DNA from: Desulfurococcales archaeon
Lineage (GTDB): Archaea; Thermoproteota; Thermoprotei_A; Sulfolobales; WAQK01
NCBI GenBank assembly: GCA_027016915.1
Contig: JALURJ010000315.1
Span: 1 to 20,553 of the forward strand
Length of the DNA stretch: 20,553 bases
Direction of reading: 5' to 3'
Part shown: positions 13,128-19,998 of the stretch, piece by piece
Layout of the letters: every line of letters begins with the position of its first letter
Numbering within the stretch: the stretch's first letter is position 1
Notes under the pieces: model-generated
What the model saw: only the letters and a program-made list of their open reading frames with translations
Told to the model about the DNA's origin: nothing
The model's database searches: none
Translations under genes and position numbers: made by a program

Positions 13128-13750
13128 TCCTTTGACCTCCTGCAAATGTATGCGTCCACTGAGACGTAATATATCCTCCTGAAATGCTCCCTGTAAACCT
13201 GAGGTATAGGGAAGTTATAGGTTTTCGCCACACTACACTCAAACCCCCTCTCCCCGGCAACGCGGAGCAACAGTCTCCGAGTCTCGGGGTTGGACTTGTG
13301 GAGAGTGTAGATGGCGCTCCCTATCTCTAACGCCTTCTCAAAAAACACCCTGTCAGCATGTCTGCGGACCACGCCGAATGGAGGATTCTGGAGGACGGTA
13401 TCAACCCTGCTTGGAACTGCTAGGACCGCCACATCCACCTGTACAGGGTGGATACGTGGCTCGCTGGCAAGCCTGGCCGCCAAGAGGTTTAGAGCCTCCA
13501 AATCTATCTCCGCCGCCAGGACGGTTTTCGCCCCCAGCAGGGCCGCCGCGTAGGCGAATATCCCTGTACCGGCGCCCAGGTCGGCCACAACGCGGCCCTC
13601 TATGTCGCCCCTAGTATAGGCCTCCCACACAAGATCAGCCACAATGCTGCTGGGTGTGACGTACTGCTCGTACCGCTTCTTCGGCGAGGGGAACCCCCAG
13701 CCGCCAGCCTTCTCCAAGGCTAACTCGAGGTCCTTCTTCCTCACCGGCAT
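13124..13750 (-). CDS. METTL5-like RNA N6-adenine methyltransferase
   Basis: A SAM-dependent Rossmann methylase of the METTL5/COG2263 family. Motif I is DLGAGTGIFAYAA (57-69), the acidic end of strand 2 is AAEIDLEAL, and the catalytic motif NPPFG (122-126) is the form found in N6-adenine RNA methylases. Human METTL5 modifies an 18S rRNA adenine; an equivalent 16S target is likely here but inferred. At 208 residues it has normal length. It starts at ATG 13750, with no gap to the dph2 stop, and ends in an ATGA overlap with csl4. Confidence 0.85.
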   Translation of the reverse strand: MPVRKKDLELALEKAGGWGFPSPKKRYEQYVTPSSIVADLVWEAYTRGDIEGRVVADLGAGTGIFAYAAALLGAKTVLAAEIDLEALNLLAARLASEPRIHPVQVDVAVLAVPSRVDTVLQNPPFGVVRRHADRVFFEKALEIGSAIYTLHKSNPETRRLLLRVAGERGFECSVAKTYNFPIPQVYREHFRRIYYVSVDAYICRRSKE

Positions 13751-14791
13751 CTACCATGGAAACAGGTATTTGTCGAGGCTTCCGGTTAGGACCATTCTGG
13801 CCTCGCCTGGGGTGAGGACGGGTTTGTGGTAGGTGTAGAGATCGTCTATGGGGAGCCTGGGGCAGGATGTAACTATGAAAGCGTCGATCTCAGAGCTATC
13901 TATGTTCCTGAGCACATCCGTATCCAGCTGGTCCACGACGAACCTGTAGTACTTGTGTCCCCGGCGTTCTAAGAGCTTCTCCAGCTGCCCGGCCAGGGAG
14001 AGTCTCAGCTGGCCGCTCTTCCCGCCCAGAATTATGGCCCACCTCTCAGCATCCATAGCCTTAAGCATCACGCCGTACCTCTGCCTCAGGACTCGGTAGG
14101 CCTCTGTGGTCATGTCGGCCGCGTCGCGCCTGTAGGGATCGATCTGGATGGTGGGCTTGCCTGTGGCCAGGACGACGCCTATGCTGTGGAAGGCGCCGCC
14201 ACACACTATTACGAAGCCGTCGACACTGCGGGCAAGGCTGAGGGCGGCGCTATACTCGCAGCCAAGCACCTGCCCCGCCGCGGATTGGGGGAATGCGGGC
14301 CTGCCTATTTCAGGCTTCAGCCCCTCCGCTTCCAGGCGCTCGGCGAGGTTTTCCAGGAGGTGGGCGTGCTGCACCGTGGCCAGGAGGCCAACCCTCTCTA
14401 TACTCCTCACCCTGAGGAGGTCTACGGCCCGCTTAACCATGGCTTCAGATATTGTGAGCCTGCTTATCACGGGCTCGTAGATGACCTTGACCTTAGCCTC
14501 AGAGATGCTCGTGTAGAGGGTCCTCGGGTACTCGGTGTGCCCCAGATGGATTACATGCGTGGCGCCTACCAGTTCCGCTTCCCGGTACCCCATGTCGCAG
14601 GACCCGTAGGTGTGTCCCGCCCTTACGTATACCTGGCATCCACACTTCCCGGAGATCTCGTCGGCCAGCTGGGCCGAGAAATGTTTGAGCCCGTCGGGAA
14701 GCTCCAGGAGAACCCTCTCAGCACCATCCGCCCTTAGCTGGGAGCATATCCTGTCAAGGTCTATCTCGTAGAATTCGTGTATACTGCTCAT
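13751..14791 (-). CDS. dph2: Diphthamide synthase Dph2 (2-(3-amino-3-carboxypropyl)histidine synthase)
   Basis: A radical-SAM-like (non-classical) [4Fe-4S] enzyme that transfers the 3-amino-3-carboxypropyl group of SAM to a His of EF-2, the first step of diphthamide. Three cysteines in the three repeated domains are the cluster ligands: C65 (GSCDMGY), C178 (LGCEYSAAL) and C310 (TSCPRLP), matching the spacing in archaeal Dph2. Other hallmarks are ELPDGLK and QIDPYR. I chose the ATG at 14791 (346 residues); a GTG at 14818 would add nine residues and overlap rpl10e by 11 bases. Confidence 0.95.
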   Translation of the reverse strand: MSSIHEFYEIDLDRICSQLRADGAERVLLELPDGLKHFSAQLADEISGKCGCQVYVRAGHTYGSCDMGYREAELVGATHVIHLGHTEYPRTLYTSISEAKVKVIYEPVISRLTISEAMVKRAVDLLRVRSIERVGLLATVQHAHLLENLAERLEAEGLKPEIGRPAFPQSAAGQVLGCEYSAALSLARSVDGFVIVCGGAFHSIGVVLATGKPTIQIDPYRRDAADMTTEAYRVLRQRYGVMLKAMDAERWAIILGGKSGQLRLSLAGQLEKLLERRGHKYYRFVVDQLDTDVLRNIDSSEIDAFIVTSCPRLPIDDLYTYHKPVLTPGEARMVLTGSLDKYLFPW

Positions 14792-14807
14792 AGTTGGAAC
14801 CGCTGCT

Positions 14808-15320
14808 CTACCGTTCACCCGCTTCCCTTATCCTTATCCTTGTTGGCAGCGGCATCTTGGAGCCTCCGCGCCTGAGAGCCTCCTTTATCTGCTCGATGTG
14901 CTCCTTCTTGCCTCTGACCTCGAGGATTACTTGGCCTGGATACACCCTGGCAGCAGTGCCTATGGGCTTGCCGAAGGCCTGCCTCATGCCGTCCTGTAGA
15001 CGGTCCGCGCCGGCGAAGGCCATCATCTTGTTCTCCCTAAGCACGTGGTGGGGATACACCCTTATCTTGAAGAAGTAGTTGGCCTCACCTATGGTTGTGG
15101 ATAGGTATTTGTGCACCATCACCCTAGCAGCTTCCAGAGCGTTATGCCTTATCTGGCCAGCCTCGGTAACGTAGAGCTCGGCGATGATGTCGTAGTCTAC
15201 CTTCGGGTTCCCCATCTCGAACTTGACTATCTTGGGCTGGGGCACTCCGGGGATGTATTCCTTCCTAGTGTAGGGTGGCCCCGAGAAGTGTGTGTAGCAG
15301 CGTGCAGGCCTTAGAGGCAT
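14808..15320 (-). CDS. rpl10e: Large-subunit ribosomal protein L10e (uL16)
   Basis: The archaeal/eukaryotic uL16 protein, which sits near the peptidyl transferase and tRNA A-site region. Recognised from MPLRPARCYTHF at the N terminus, KYLSTTIGEANYFFKIRVYP in the middle (quoted in part as TTIGEANYFFKIRV), HHVLRENKMMAFAGADRLQDG, and the C-terminal RTGAAR-like VYPGQVI. The ATG at 15320 has GGGAGGG upstream; the longer frame from 15341 would start upstream of the expected transcript and is rejected. It is first in the operon with dph2, the METTL5-like gene, csl4 and DUF2067. Confidence 0.96.
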   Translation of the reverse strand: MPLRPARCYTHFSGPPYTRKEYIPGVPQPKIVKFEMGNPKVDYDIIAELYVTEAGQIRHNALEAARVMVHKYLSTTIGEANYFFKIRVYPHHVLRENKMMAFAGADRLQDGMRQAFGKPIGTAARVYPGQVILEVRGKKEHIEQIKEALRRGGSKMPLPTRIRIREAGER

Positions 15321-15355
15321 CGCTACTCCCTCCCCACCCACCTAGACGGGCGGCT

Positions 15356-15365
15356 CTTTTAAGTT
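15356..15365 (-). promoter_or_regulatory. Box A for rpl10e, overlapping the trm14 stop codon
   Basis: The minus strand reads AACTTAAAAG, in which TAA (15361-15359) is the stop of the THUMP methylase gene. The start site expected near 15333 gives a 12-base leader with GGGAGGG before ATG 15320. This is the natural promoter of the rpl10e-dph2-methylase-csl4-DUF2067 unit. Confidence 0.55.
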
Positions 15366-16423
15366 TCTCGTCTCAGCACCACTATTTTCACCCACAGGTC
15401 GCCGTGGGCGACAATCCTCTGATCCGCAAGGCTCATCCCAGCCTCCGCAGCCTTCTCCACAACGTATTGGTGCTCTGTCGTTATCAGGGTAGCCGTGCCG
15501 CCTGGTACCAGTACCTTGGAGAGGGATTCCAGAAATTCGGAGTAAAGCTTCCTTACCGACCGGGGATCGCCCATCCTTATACCGTAGGGCGGGTTCGAAA
15601 CCACCCGGTCCACGTGGTCCACGTAGTCCTCGAGCCTCCTCGCGTCCCCTACAACGAACCTTATCCTTGTGTCGAGCCTGGCTGCAGCGGCGTTGAGCCT
15701 GGCGCCGTTTATATGGCGAGGATTCTTGTCGATGCAAACTATCTCTGCGTCCTCGAACATCATGCCTGCCTCTATGGCTATGGTTCCGCCCCCACACATT
15801 GGGTCCACCAAAACCTCACCGTCCCGGGCACCGCCAAGCACAAGCATAGCGTATGCTATCGTTGGTTTGAGGGCAGCTGGGTGGTCATAGATCCTGTAGC
15901 CCCTCCTGTGCCCCGAAATGTCGCCGCTCAACTCCAGCGCCACGTAGAACTCGTCACCCACCACGTGTATGCCGACAACCACGGAGGGGTGGTTAAGCGA
16001 GACCTCGGGCCTCGAACCCCACCTTTCGGAAACCAGCCTTATCACGGCGTCGCCAGCCACCCTGGCGACGTCCATGCTGGTGTATTTGTGGTCTCCGTGC
16101 CGGTAGGCTCTAACAGCGAAACTTGTGGCCGGAGTAATGTAAGTGTCAAGGCCGCTCCCAGCTATAGCATCCCCAAGGACCTCCAGGCACTCCGGCTTCC
16201 CACATATCGTGCCCGAGGCCAGAAGTATCGAAGCCCTATGGATGCTGCGCAGCCTATCCAAGGCCTCCAGAAGCCTCCGGTCGACTGGGAGAGCAGTATC
16301 CACCACTACCCTACCATGCATCCTTTTCTCCTCGATGCCTCTTACCTCCGGAACCTCGGCCCTTATCTCCTCGGCCGCCACGTCCTCTAGGCCCGGGTTA
16401 ACGGTGAAGAGCAGCCTGGTCAC
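15359..16423 (-). CDS. trm14: THUMP-domain tRNA (guanine-N2) methyltransferase, Trm14-like
   Basis: A tRNA methylase of the Trm14/TrmN/THUMPD3 group, expected to make m2G6 in tRNA. An N-terminal ferredoxin-like plus THUMP region (about 1-170, ITPATSFAVRAYRHGDH) is followed by a Rossmann domain: DPMCGGGTIAIEAG (motif I) and NPPYGIRMGD (motif IV). The NPPYG form and length favour Trm14 over the m2,2G10 enzyme Trm-G10, which usually has DPPYG. I prefer GTG 16423, overlapping the trmJ stop as GTGA with GAGGGGTG upstream (354 residues); GTG 16435 adds four residues. Confidence 0.85.
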   Translation of the reverse strand: MTRLLFTVNPGLEDVAAEEIRAEVPEVRGIEEKRMHGRVVVDTALPVDRRLLEALDRLRSIHRASILLASGTICGKPECLEVLGDAIAGSGLDTYITPATSFAVRAYRHGDHKYTSMDVARVAGDAVIRLVSERWGSRPEVSLNHPSVVVGIHVVGDEFYVALELSGDISGHRRGYRIYDHPAALKPTIAYAMLVLGGARDGEVLVDPMCGGGTIAIEAGMMFEDAEIVCIDKNPRHINGARLNAAAARLDTRIRFVVGDARRLEDYVDHVDRVVSNPPYGIRMGDPRSVRKLYSEFLESLSKVLVPGGTATLITTEHQYVVEKAAEAGMSLADQRIVAHGDLWVKIVVLRRET

Positions 16424-17130
16424 TCCTCCCTGCACCCCTCAACGTTAGATATACACTTCCGGACCAGGTAGAGGAGGTTGAGGGCCTCCGCCTTAGAGGG
16501 TGCAGCTTGGTAAAGAATCCTCCTCACGGATAGGGGTACCATGGTTCTCCTAGGCTCACGTATGCCGAGGAGCTCCACCAGCCTTAACACATATTTTTCC
16601 ACGAGGCTTAGCGTCGCCGTGTCAACGGTCTCGTAGAGTGTTTCGAGCCTGCCACTCCTAGCCTTCCAGAGCTCGTAGAGAACCACGGCCACTGCGTGGG
16701 ACAGGTTGAGAACAGGATACTCGGGGTTAGCTGGAATCGTAACAGCGAGATGGCACTTGGACAGCTCCTCCCTGGTCAGCCCCGTACTCTCCCTTCCAAA
16801 CACGACTGCCATGCTGCGCCACCTATTCATCCTCCTAGCTAACCCCTCAACGGTTATGGTATGCCTGAGAACGTCGTGTCTCTGGCCCGACCTGCTGGTA
16901 GTGCAAACCGATACATCTACGCCCCGTAGGGCCTCCTCGAGGCTAGAGACAATGATGGCCCTCTCCAGGAAGCCCTTAGCCTTAGCGGCGTATCTTAGGG
17001 CCTCCTCGTCCAACACGGCTTTAGGGTTGACAAGATACAGCTCGTCGACGCCGAAGTTAACGCAGGTTCTGGCAACAAACCCCACATTCACCTTTCCCTC
17101 AGGCTCCACAAGGACCACTCTAAGCTTCAA
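16420..17130 (-). CDS. trmJ: SPOUT-family tRNA 2'-O-methyltransferase, TrmJ-like
   Basis: A SpoU/TrmH-class knotted methylase, probably the archaeal TrmJ that makes Cm32 in tRNA. Motif 1 is EPEGKVNVGFVARTCVNFG (9-27), motif 2 is VVFGRESTGLTREEL (109-123), and motif 3 is IPANPEYPVLNLSHAV (132-147), all diagnostic. A C-terminal helical extension (about 160-236) is as in TrmJ. The 236 residues fit. The TTG at 17130 overlaps the upstream methylase stop as TTGA. Another 2'-O-methylation site cannot be excluded from sequence alone. Confidence 0.88.
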   Translation of the reverse strand: MKLRVVLVEPEGKVNVGFVARTCVNFGVDELYLVNPKAVLDEEALRYAAKAKGFLERAIIVSSLEEALRGVDVSVCTTSRSGQRHDVLRHTITVEGLARRMNRWRSMAVVFGRESTGLTREELSKCHLAVTIPANPEYPVLNLSHAVAVVLYELWKARSGRLETLYETVDTATLSLVEKYVLRLVELLGIREPRRTMVPLSVRRILYQAAPSKAEALNLLYLVRKCISNVEGCREE

Positions 17131-17696
17131 GCCTTCTCAGCCTCCAACAATACTATGTCTTCAAAGAAGAAATGCTTGGAGCAAGCAATCCTGCACTTGT
17201 ACCCGGCCCTCTCTAACCCTCTCTCCAATGCGTCCAGGTCGGCCAGGCTGGATGATACCAGGAGCATCCTCCTACACCCCCGCTCCATTGCCTGAGCCAC
17301 GAGTCTCAAGGCCTCCTCTACACCCCCACGCCCGCCGCTCCAGGCCCAGCCCTCAGGGCTCTCACGCTCATCTACGGGGAGGTATGGGGTGTTGAAGAGG
17401 AGGACCCCGCAAGCTCCAGGCCTCAGGCTCGAAATGAGGTCGCCCTCAATCACATGTACGAGGTGCTGGACCCCGGCCTTCCTAGCGTTGATCAATGTAT
17501 TGGTCGCCGCTTGAGGCAGAATGTCTATGGCAACCACCTCCACGCAGAGGGTGGAGGCCAGGCCCACTGCCACTATCCCTGTCCCGCTGCCAACCTCTAT
17601 CACGGTGCCGGTCGAAGCCTCTAACCGTTTCTCAGCCTCTTCTAGTAGCAAGTAGCTGTCCTCGGCTGGCTTGTAAACCCCCTCCAAAACCACCAA
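17127..17696 (-). CDS. HemK/Mtq2-like class I methyltransferase (release factor or protein glutamine methylase)
   Basis: A Rossmann methylase of the HemK/PrmC-Mtq2 family, in archaea thought to methylate the GGQ glutamine of aRF1 with Trm112. It shows VYKPAEDSYLL, typical of Mtq2, then EVGSGTG (34-40), IDILPQAA, and the catalytic block FNTPYLP (101-107). The usual NPPY reads NTPY here. I prefer the TTG at 17696, just after the ksgA stop (189 residues). GTG 17693 is equally possible, and the longer frame to 17831 lies within ksgA and lacks family similarity. Confidence 0.8.
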   Translation of the reverse strand: MVVLEGVYKPAEDSYLLLEEAEKRLEASTGTVIEVGSGTGIVAVGLASTLCVEVVAIDILPQAATNTLINARKAGVQHLVHVIEGDLISSLRPGACGVLLFNTPYLPVDERESPEGWAWSGGRGGVEEALRLVAQAMERGCRRMLLVSSSLADLDALERGLERAGYKCRIACSKHFFFEDIVLLEAEKA

Positions 17697-17707
17697 CCCG
17701 GCCTCGC

Positions 17708-18538
17708 CTAGCCCTTGGCCTGTATGAGTAGCTTCTCCACATCCCCGGGAGATAGTTCCCTTACTCTTCGGGTTCCCAACCATTCCAGGCTGGCCTCCCC
17801 CACGCTTGATCCAGTGAGCTGCTCCAGGCACCTTCTAGCTATCTTACGGGCCATCTTATTAATCTGGTTGAAGAGGCAACGTGCCAAGTCCTCGAATGCA
17901 CGGGCATGCTCGTCGTACGGCCTCTTCCTTTCAAGGTAGATGAGCCGTGAGTACACCTTTGGCCTGGGGTAGAAACATGAGGGGTGATAGACGCCGCCAG
18001 TTAGGGTGTTTGCGAGATAGTTTACGAAAACCGTGAGCCTGCCGTACTCTGGGTCTCCGGGGGATGCGAGGATCTTGTTGGCTACCTCGGCCTGGAGAAG
18101 CAATGCAGCCCTCTTGAAGGAGTTCTCCCTAAGCACCCTCGCCACAAGGGGACCCGTTATGTGGTAGGGGGTGTTGGATACGGCTATGTCTCCCATCCCT
18201 AGAGGATGCTCTAAGGCATCCGCTACGATCACCTCGACGTTCCCCAGCTCCCTCGTGATCTCCTCAACTACGCGTGCTAAGCGCGGGTCCACCTCTATAG
18301 CGTAGACCCTAGGAGCCTTAAGGGCGATGTGGTAGGTAAGGGTGCCGAGGCCCGCGCCTATCTCAACCACAGCGGCTGGTCGGGCCTCCTCAATCCAGCC
18401 TACCACCTCCCGTACAAGCCCCGGCTCAACTATGAAGGACTGGCTAAGCCTCCTAGAAGGCCTGATACCGTGTAGCCGAAGGATAGCGACGGTCCAGCGG
18501 AGAAGACTGCGCCTAGAATTTAGGGGTGGTGGGCTAGT
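17708..18538 (-). CDS. ksgA: 16S rRNA dimethyladenosine transferase KsgA/Dim1
   Basis: Dimethylates the two adjacent adenines of 16S rRNA helix 45, a late small-subunit checkpoint. RRLSQSFIVEP (about 29-39) is the RNA-binding N-terminal signature, motif I is EIGAGLGTLT (59-68), the acidic strand is AIEVDPRLA, and motif IV is NTPYHITGPLV (N122), where most homologues have N-L/I/V-P-Y. CFYPRPKVYS and the C-terminal helical domain complete the family pattern. Start is uncertain: the TTG at 18538 has GGGAGG upstream and overlaps the DUF655 stop, giving 276 residues; the longer frame to 18580 is less likely. Confidence 0.93.
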   Translation of the reverse strand, partial: TSPPPLNSRRSLLRWTVAILRLHGIRPSRRLSQSFIVEPGLVREVVGWIEEARPAAVVEIGAGLGTLTYHIALKAPRVYAIEVDPRLARVVEEITRELGNVEVIVADALEHPLGMGDIAVSNTPYHITGPLVARVLRENSFKRAALLLQAEVANKILASPGDPEYGRLTVFVNYLANTLTGGVYHPSCFYPRPKVYSRLIYLERKRPYDEHARAFEDLARCLFNQINKMARKIARRCLEQLTGSSVGEASLEWLGTRRVRELSPGDVEKLLIQAKG

Positions 18539-19196
18539 CAAAGCCTCCCATCTGCTCGTATAGCTTCTCGAGGAAGCCAAAGTATATACCTGGCTTGTGG
18601 GGCGGCGGGCGGACGAAGAGGTAGTATTTCTCCTCGCCCCTCAGCTCCGCCACTATCCTCTCTGTAAGTATGGAGACGGGATCGGGTATCCGTCCCCTCA
18701 CTCTGATATCCTCGAAGCTCTCGAAAGGCCTTCTCTCCCTCTCGTCTAGTAGGATCTTGAGGGTCTTCTTACCTATACCTGGGAGAAGCTCAAGCACGTG
18801 GAGCTTGAGTGTCACAGCGCCAGCCTTATTGAAGAACACGACGAAAACCTTCTCCTTCTCCTGTATTATCCTCGACACTGTGGGTGGAAGATTCCCCCTA
18901 GCAACCGATGTCAGGTCATCGTAGTCTATTCTACCGAATACATGTGCGATCTTATCCCTTAACCCCCTGCCGATGTAAACTCTTTCGCCTATTTCTACGG
19001 GCATGAAAGGCCTTGGGTGGAGCTCGAGCAGTGTGAAGAACCTGTCACCCAACGCCTGGGCTACCGGCTTGCTCCTATGCGGCTCATGCCTGTCGAGAGG
19101 ATTACCTCTAGGCAGATAGTCAAGAATGTAGGCGTACTCCTCCTTCGGGTGCGGCTCCCTTCCACCCCTCTCCCTTGGACGGTGATACACTTCCAT
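18534..19196 (-). CDS. DUF655 putative RNA-binding protein
   Basis: A 220-residue archaeal protein of unknown role, almost always found in the L21e-rpoF-DUF655-ksgA cluster. It has an N-terminal EEYAYILDYLPRG segment, an OB-like beta domain with PVEIGERVYIGRG (66-79), then a helix-hairpin-helix LLPGIGKKTLKILL (137-150), which suggests nucleic-acid binding. The C terminus is aromatic-rich (KYYLFVRPPPHKPG). The ATG at 19196 lies 28 bases past the rpoF stop; GTG 19199 and TTG 19202 are adjacent alternatives, and the longer frame to 19310 lies within rpoF. Context suggests a part in ribosome assembly or transcription-translation coupling. Confidence 0.85.
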   Translation of the reverse strand: MEVYHRPRERGGREPHPKEEYAYILDYLPRGNPLDRHEPHRSKPVAQALGDRFFTLLELHPRPFMPVEIGERVYIGRGLRDKIAHVFGRIDYDDLTSVARGNLPPTVSRIIQEKEKVFVVFFNKAGAVTLKLHVLELLPGIGKKTLKILLDERERRPFESFEDIRVRGRIPDPVSILTERIVAELRGEEKYYLFVRPPPHKPGIYFGFLEKLYEQMGGFD

Positions 19197-19224
19197 CACC
19201 AAGCTAGAATGCTCTTTGATAGGG

Positions 19225-19563
19225 CTACTCCGAGGAGCCGCAGTACTTAGCCACAAGCTCGGCGATCTCAGCAAGCTCCTCCGATGTAAACGTCTTACTA
19301 GACCCAGCAAGAATGGTGCGTAGCTCGTCCACGGTCTGAGGCGCTATATTTACAACCATTATTGCATACTCCTTTTCAACACCCCTCTCGACAAGCTCCT
19401 CAACAAGTCTTTTAGCATTCTCAGCACTGCATTTTGCAAATGCTTCAAGGTAAGTGAGCGCCCTAGTCTGGAGCTCTGAGAGCTCGCCCTCAGCGGCTCT
19501 TTTCTTGAGTATTTCGAGCGCCTCAGGTATGGTTAGATCTGTTTTACCTAGAACCTCGGGCAA
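19225..19563 (-). CDS. rpoF: DNA-directed RNA polymerase subunit F (Rpo4/Rpb4)
   Basis: Forms the Rpo4/7 stalk of archaeal RNA polymerase with RpoE. The sequence TIPEALEILKKR, the helix around ALTYLEAFAKCSAENA, and VNIAPQTVDELRTILAGSSKTFTSEEL (quoted in part as APQTVDELRTIL) match the HRDC-like Rpb4 fold. I prefer the TTG at 19563 because GGAGGTG sits 7 bases before it and the resulting 112 residues match the family length. A TTG at 19596 (123 residues) is open but may lie at or before the transcript start. Confidence 0.92.
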   Translation of the reverse strand: MPEVLGKTDLTIPEALEILKKRAAEGELSELQTRALTYLEAFAKCSAENAKRLVEELVERGVEKEYAIMVVNIAPQTVDELRTILAGSSKTFTSEELAEIAELVAKYCGSSE

Positions 19564-19612
19564 ATAGCTACACCTCCACTGCTTCCCCTTTACCAATTAT
19601 TTGAGCGTGTGG

Positions 19613-19639
19613 GATAATTATTCATTTCTATATATTTAT
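19613..19639 (-). promoter_or_regulatory. AT-rich promoter region for rpoF, on the rpl21e stop codon
   Basis: On the minus strand two AT-rich boxes occur: AATAAATATA (19639-19630), which includes the rpl21e stop TAA (19638-19636), and AATAATTATC (19622-19613). They predict start sites near 19608 and 19591. Either leaves a leader containing the GGAGGTG before TTG 19563. It suggests rpoF and the downstream modification genes can be expressed independently of rpl21e. Confidence 0.5.
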
Positions 19640-19956
19640 TTGGAGGGGGATTGACCCTTCTGGCCGGCTGGCCTTAGGTGCTCGGGGCGCACTATGAGCA
19701 GCTTCTTCTTATCACCCAGGTAAACCTCTACCAAGTAGGCCTTCCCTCTCCTACCAACCACAGTGCCCGTCTTGCCGTGGTACCTCCTATGGGGCATGCC
19801 GCCGTGGATGGCCGGGTTGATCTTTATGTGAACCTTGTCGCCCAGCCTGTACTCGTGCAGCAGCAGGCTCAGCGGCGGCACTGCGCCCCTCTCCCTCACG
19901 CGCTTCTTCAGCAGCTTCCTGGTCCTGTGCCGGAAGCCTCTAGGCGCCTTAACCAT
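19636..19956 (-). CDS. rpl21e: Large-subunit ribosomal protein L21e (eL21)
   Basis: A 106-residue 50S protein with an SH3-like barrel. Family features are the basic N terminus VKAPRGFRHRTRKLL, then GDKVHIKINPAIHGGMPHRRYHGKTG and VGRRGKAYLVEV (quoted in short parts), ending RPEHLRP. The ATG at 19956 has GGAGGG at 19965-19970. It begins the L21e-rpoF-DUF655-ksgA cluster and lies just after pus10. Confidence 0.96.
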   Translation of the reverse strand: MVKAPRGFRHRTRKLLKKRVRERGAVPPLSLLLHEYRLGDKVHIKINPAIHGGMPHRRYHGKTGTVVGRRGKAYLVEVYLGDKKKLLIVRPEHLRPAGQKGQSPSK

Positions 19957-19988
19957 GTTAGCATCCCTCCATAGACGGGTTTGAAGGC

Positions 19989-19998
19989 TCTTATAAAG
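19989..19998 (-). promoter_or_regulatory. Box A for rpl21e
   Basis: The minus strand reads CTTTATAAGA immediately after the pus10 stop codon (TAG, 20001-19999). The expected start site is near 19967, which leaves an 11-base leader to ATG 19956 that contains the GGAGGG ribosome site. Confidence 0.55.

Noticed and set aside
15275..16390. A 371-codon open frame on the plus strand opposite rpl10e and trm14
   Set aside because: It lies antisense to two confidently identified genes, has irregular composition rich in His, Pro, Val and Tyr, and no domain pattern; long antisense frames are expected in GC-rich coding DNA.
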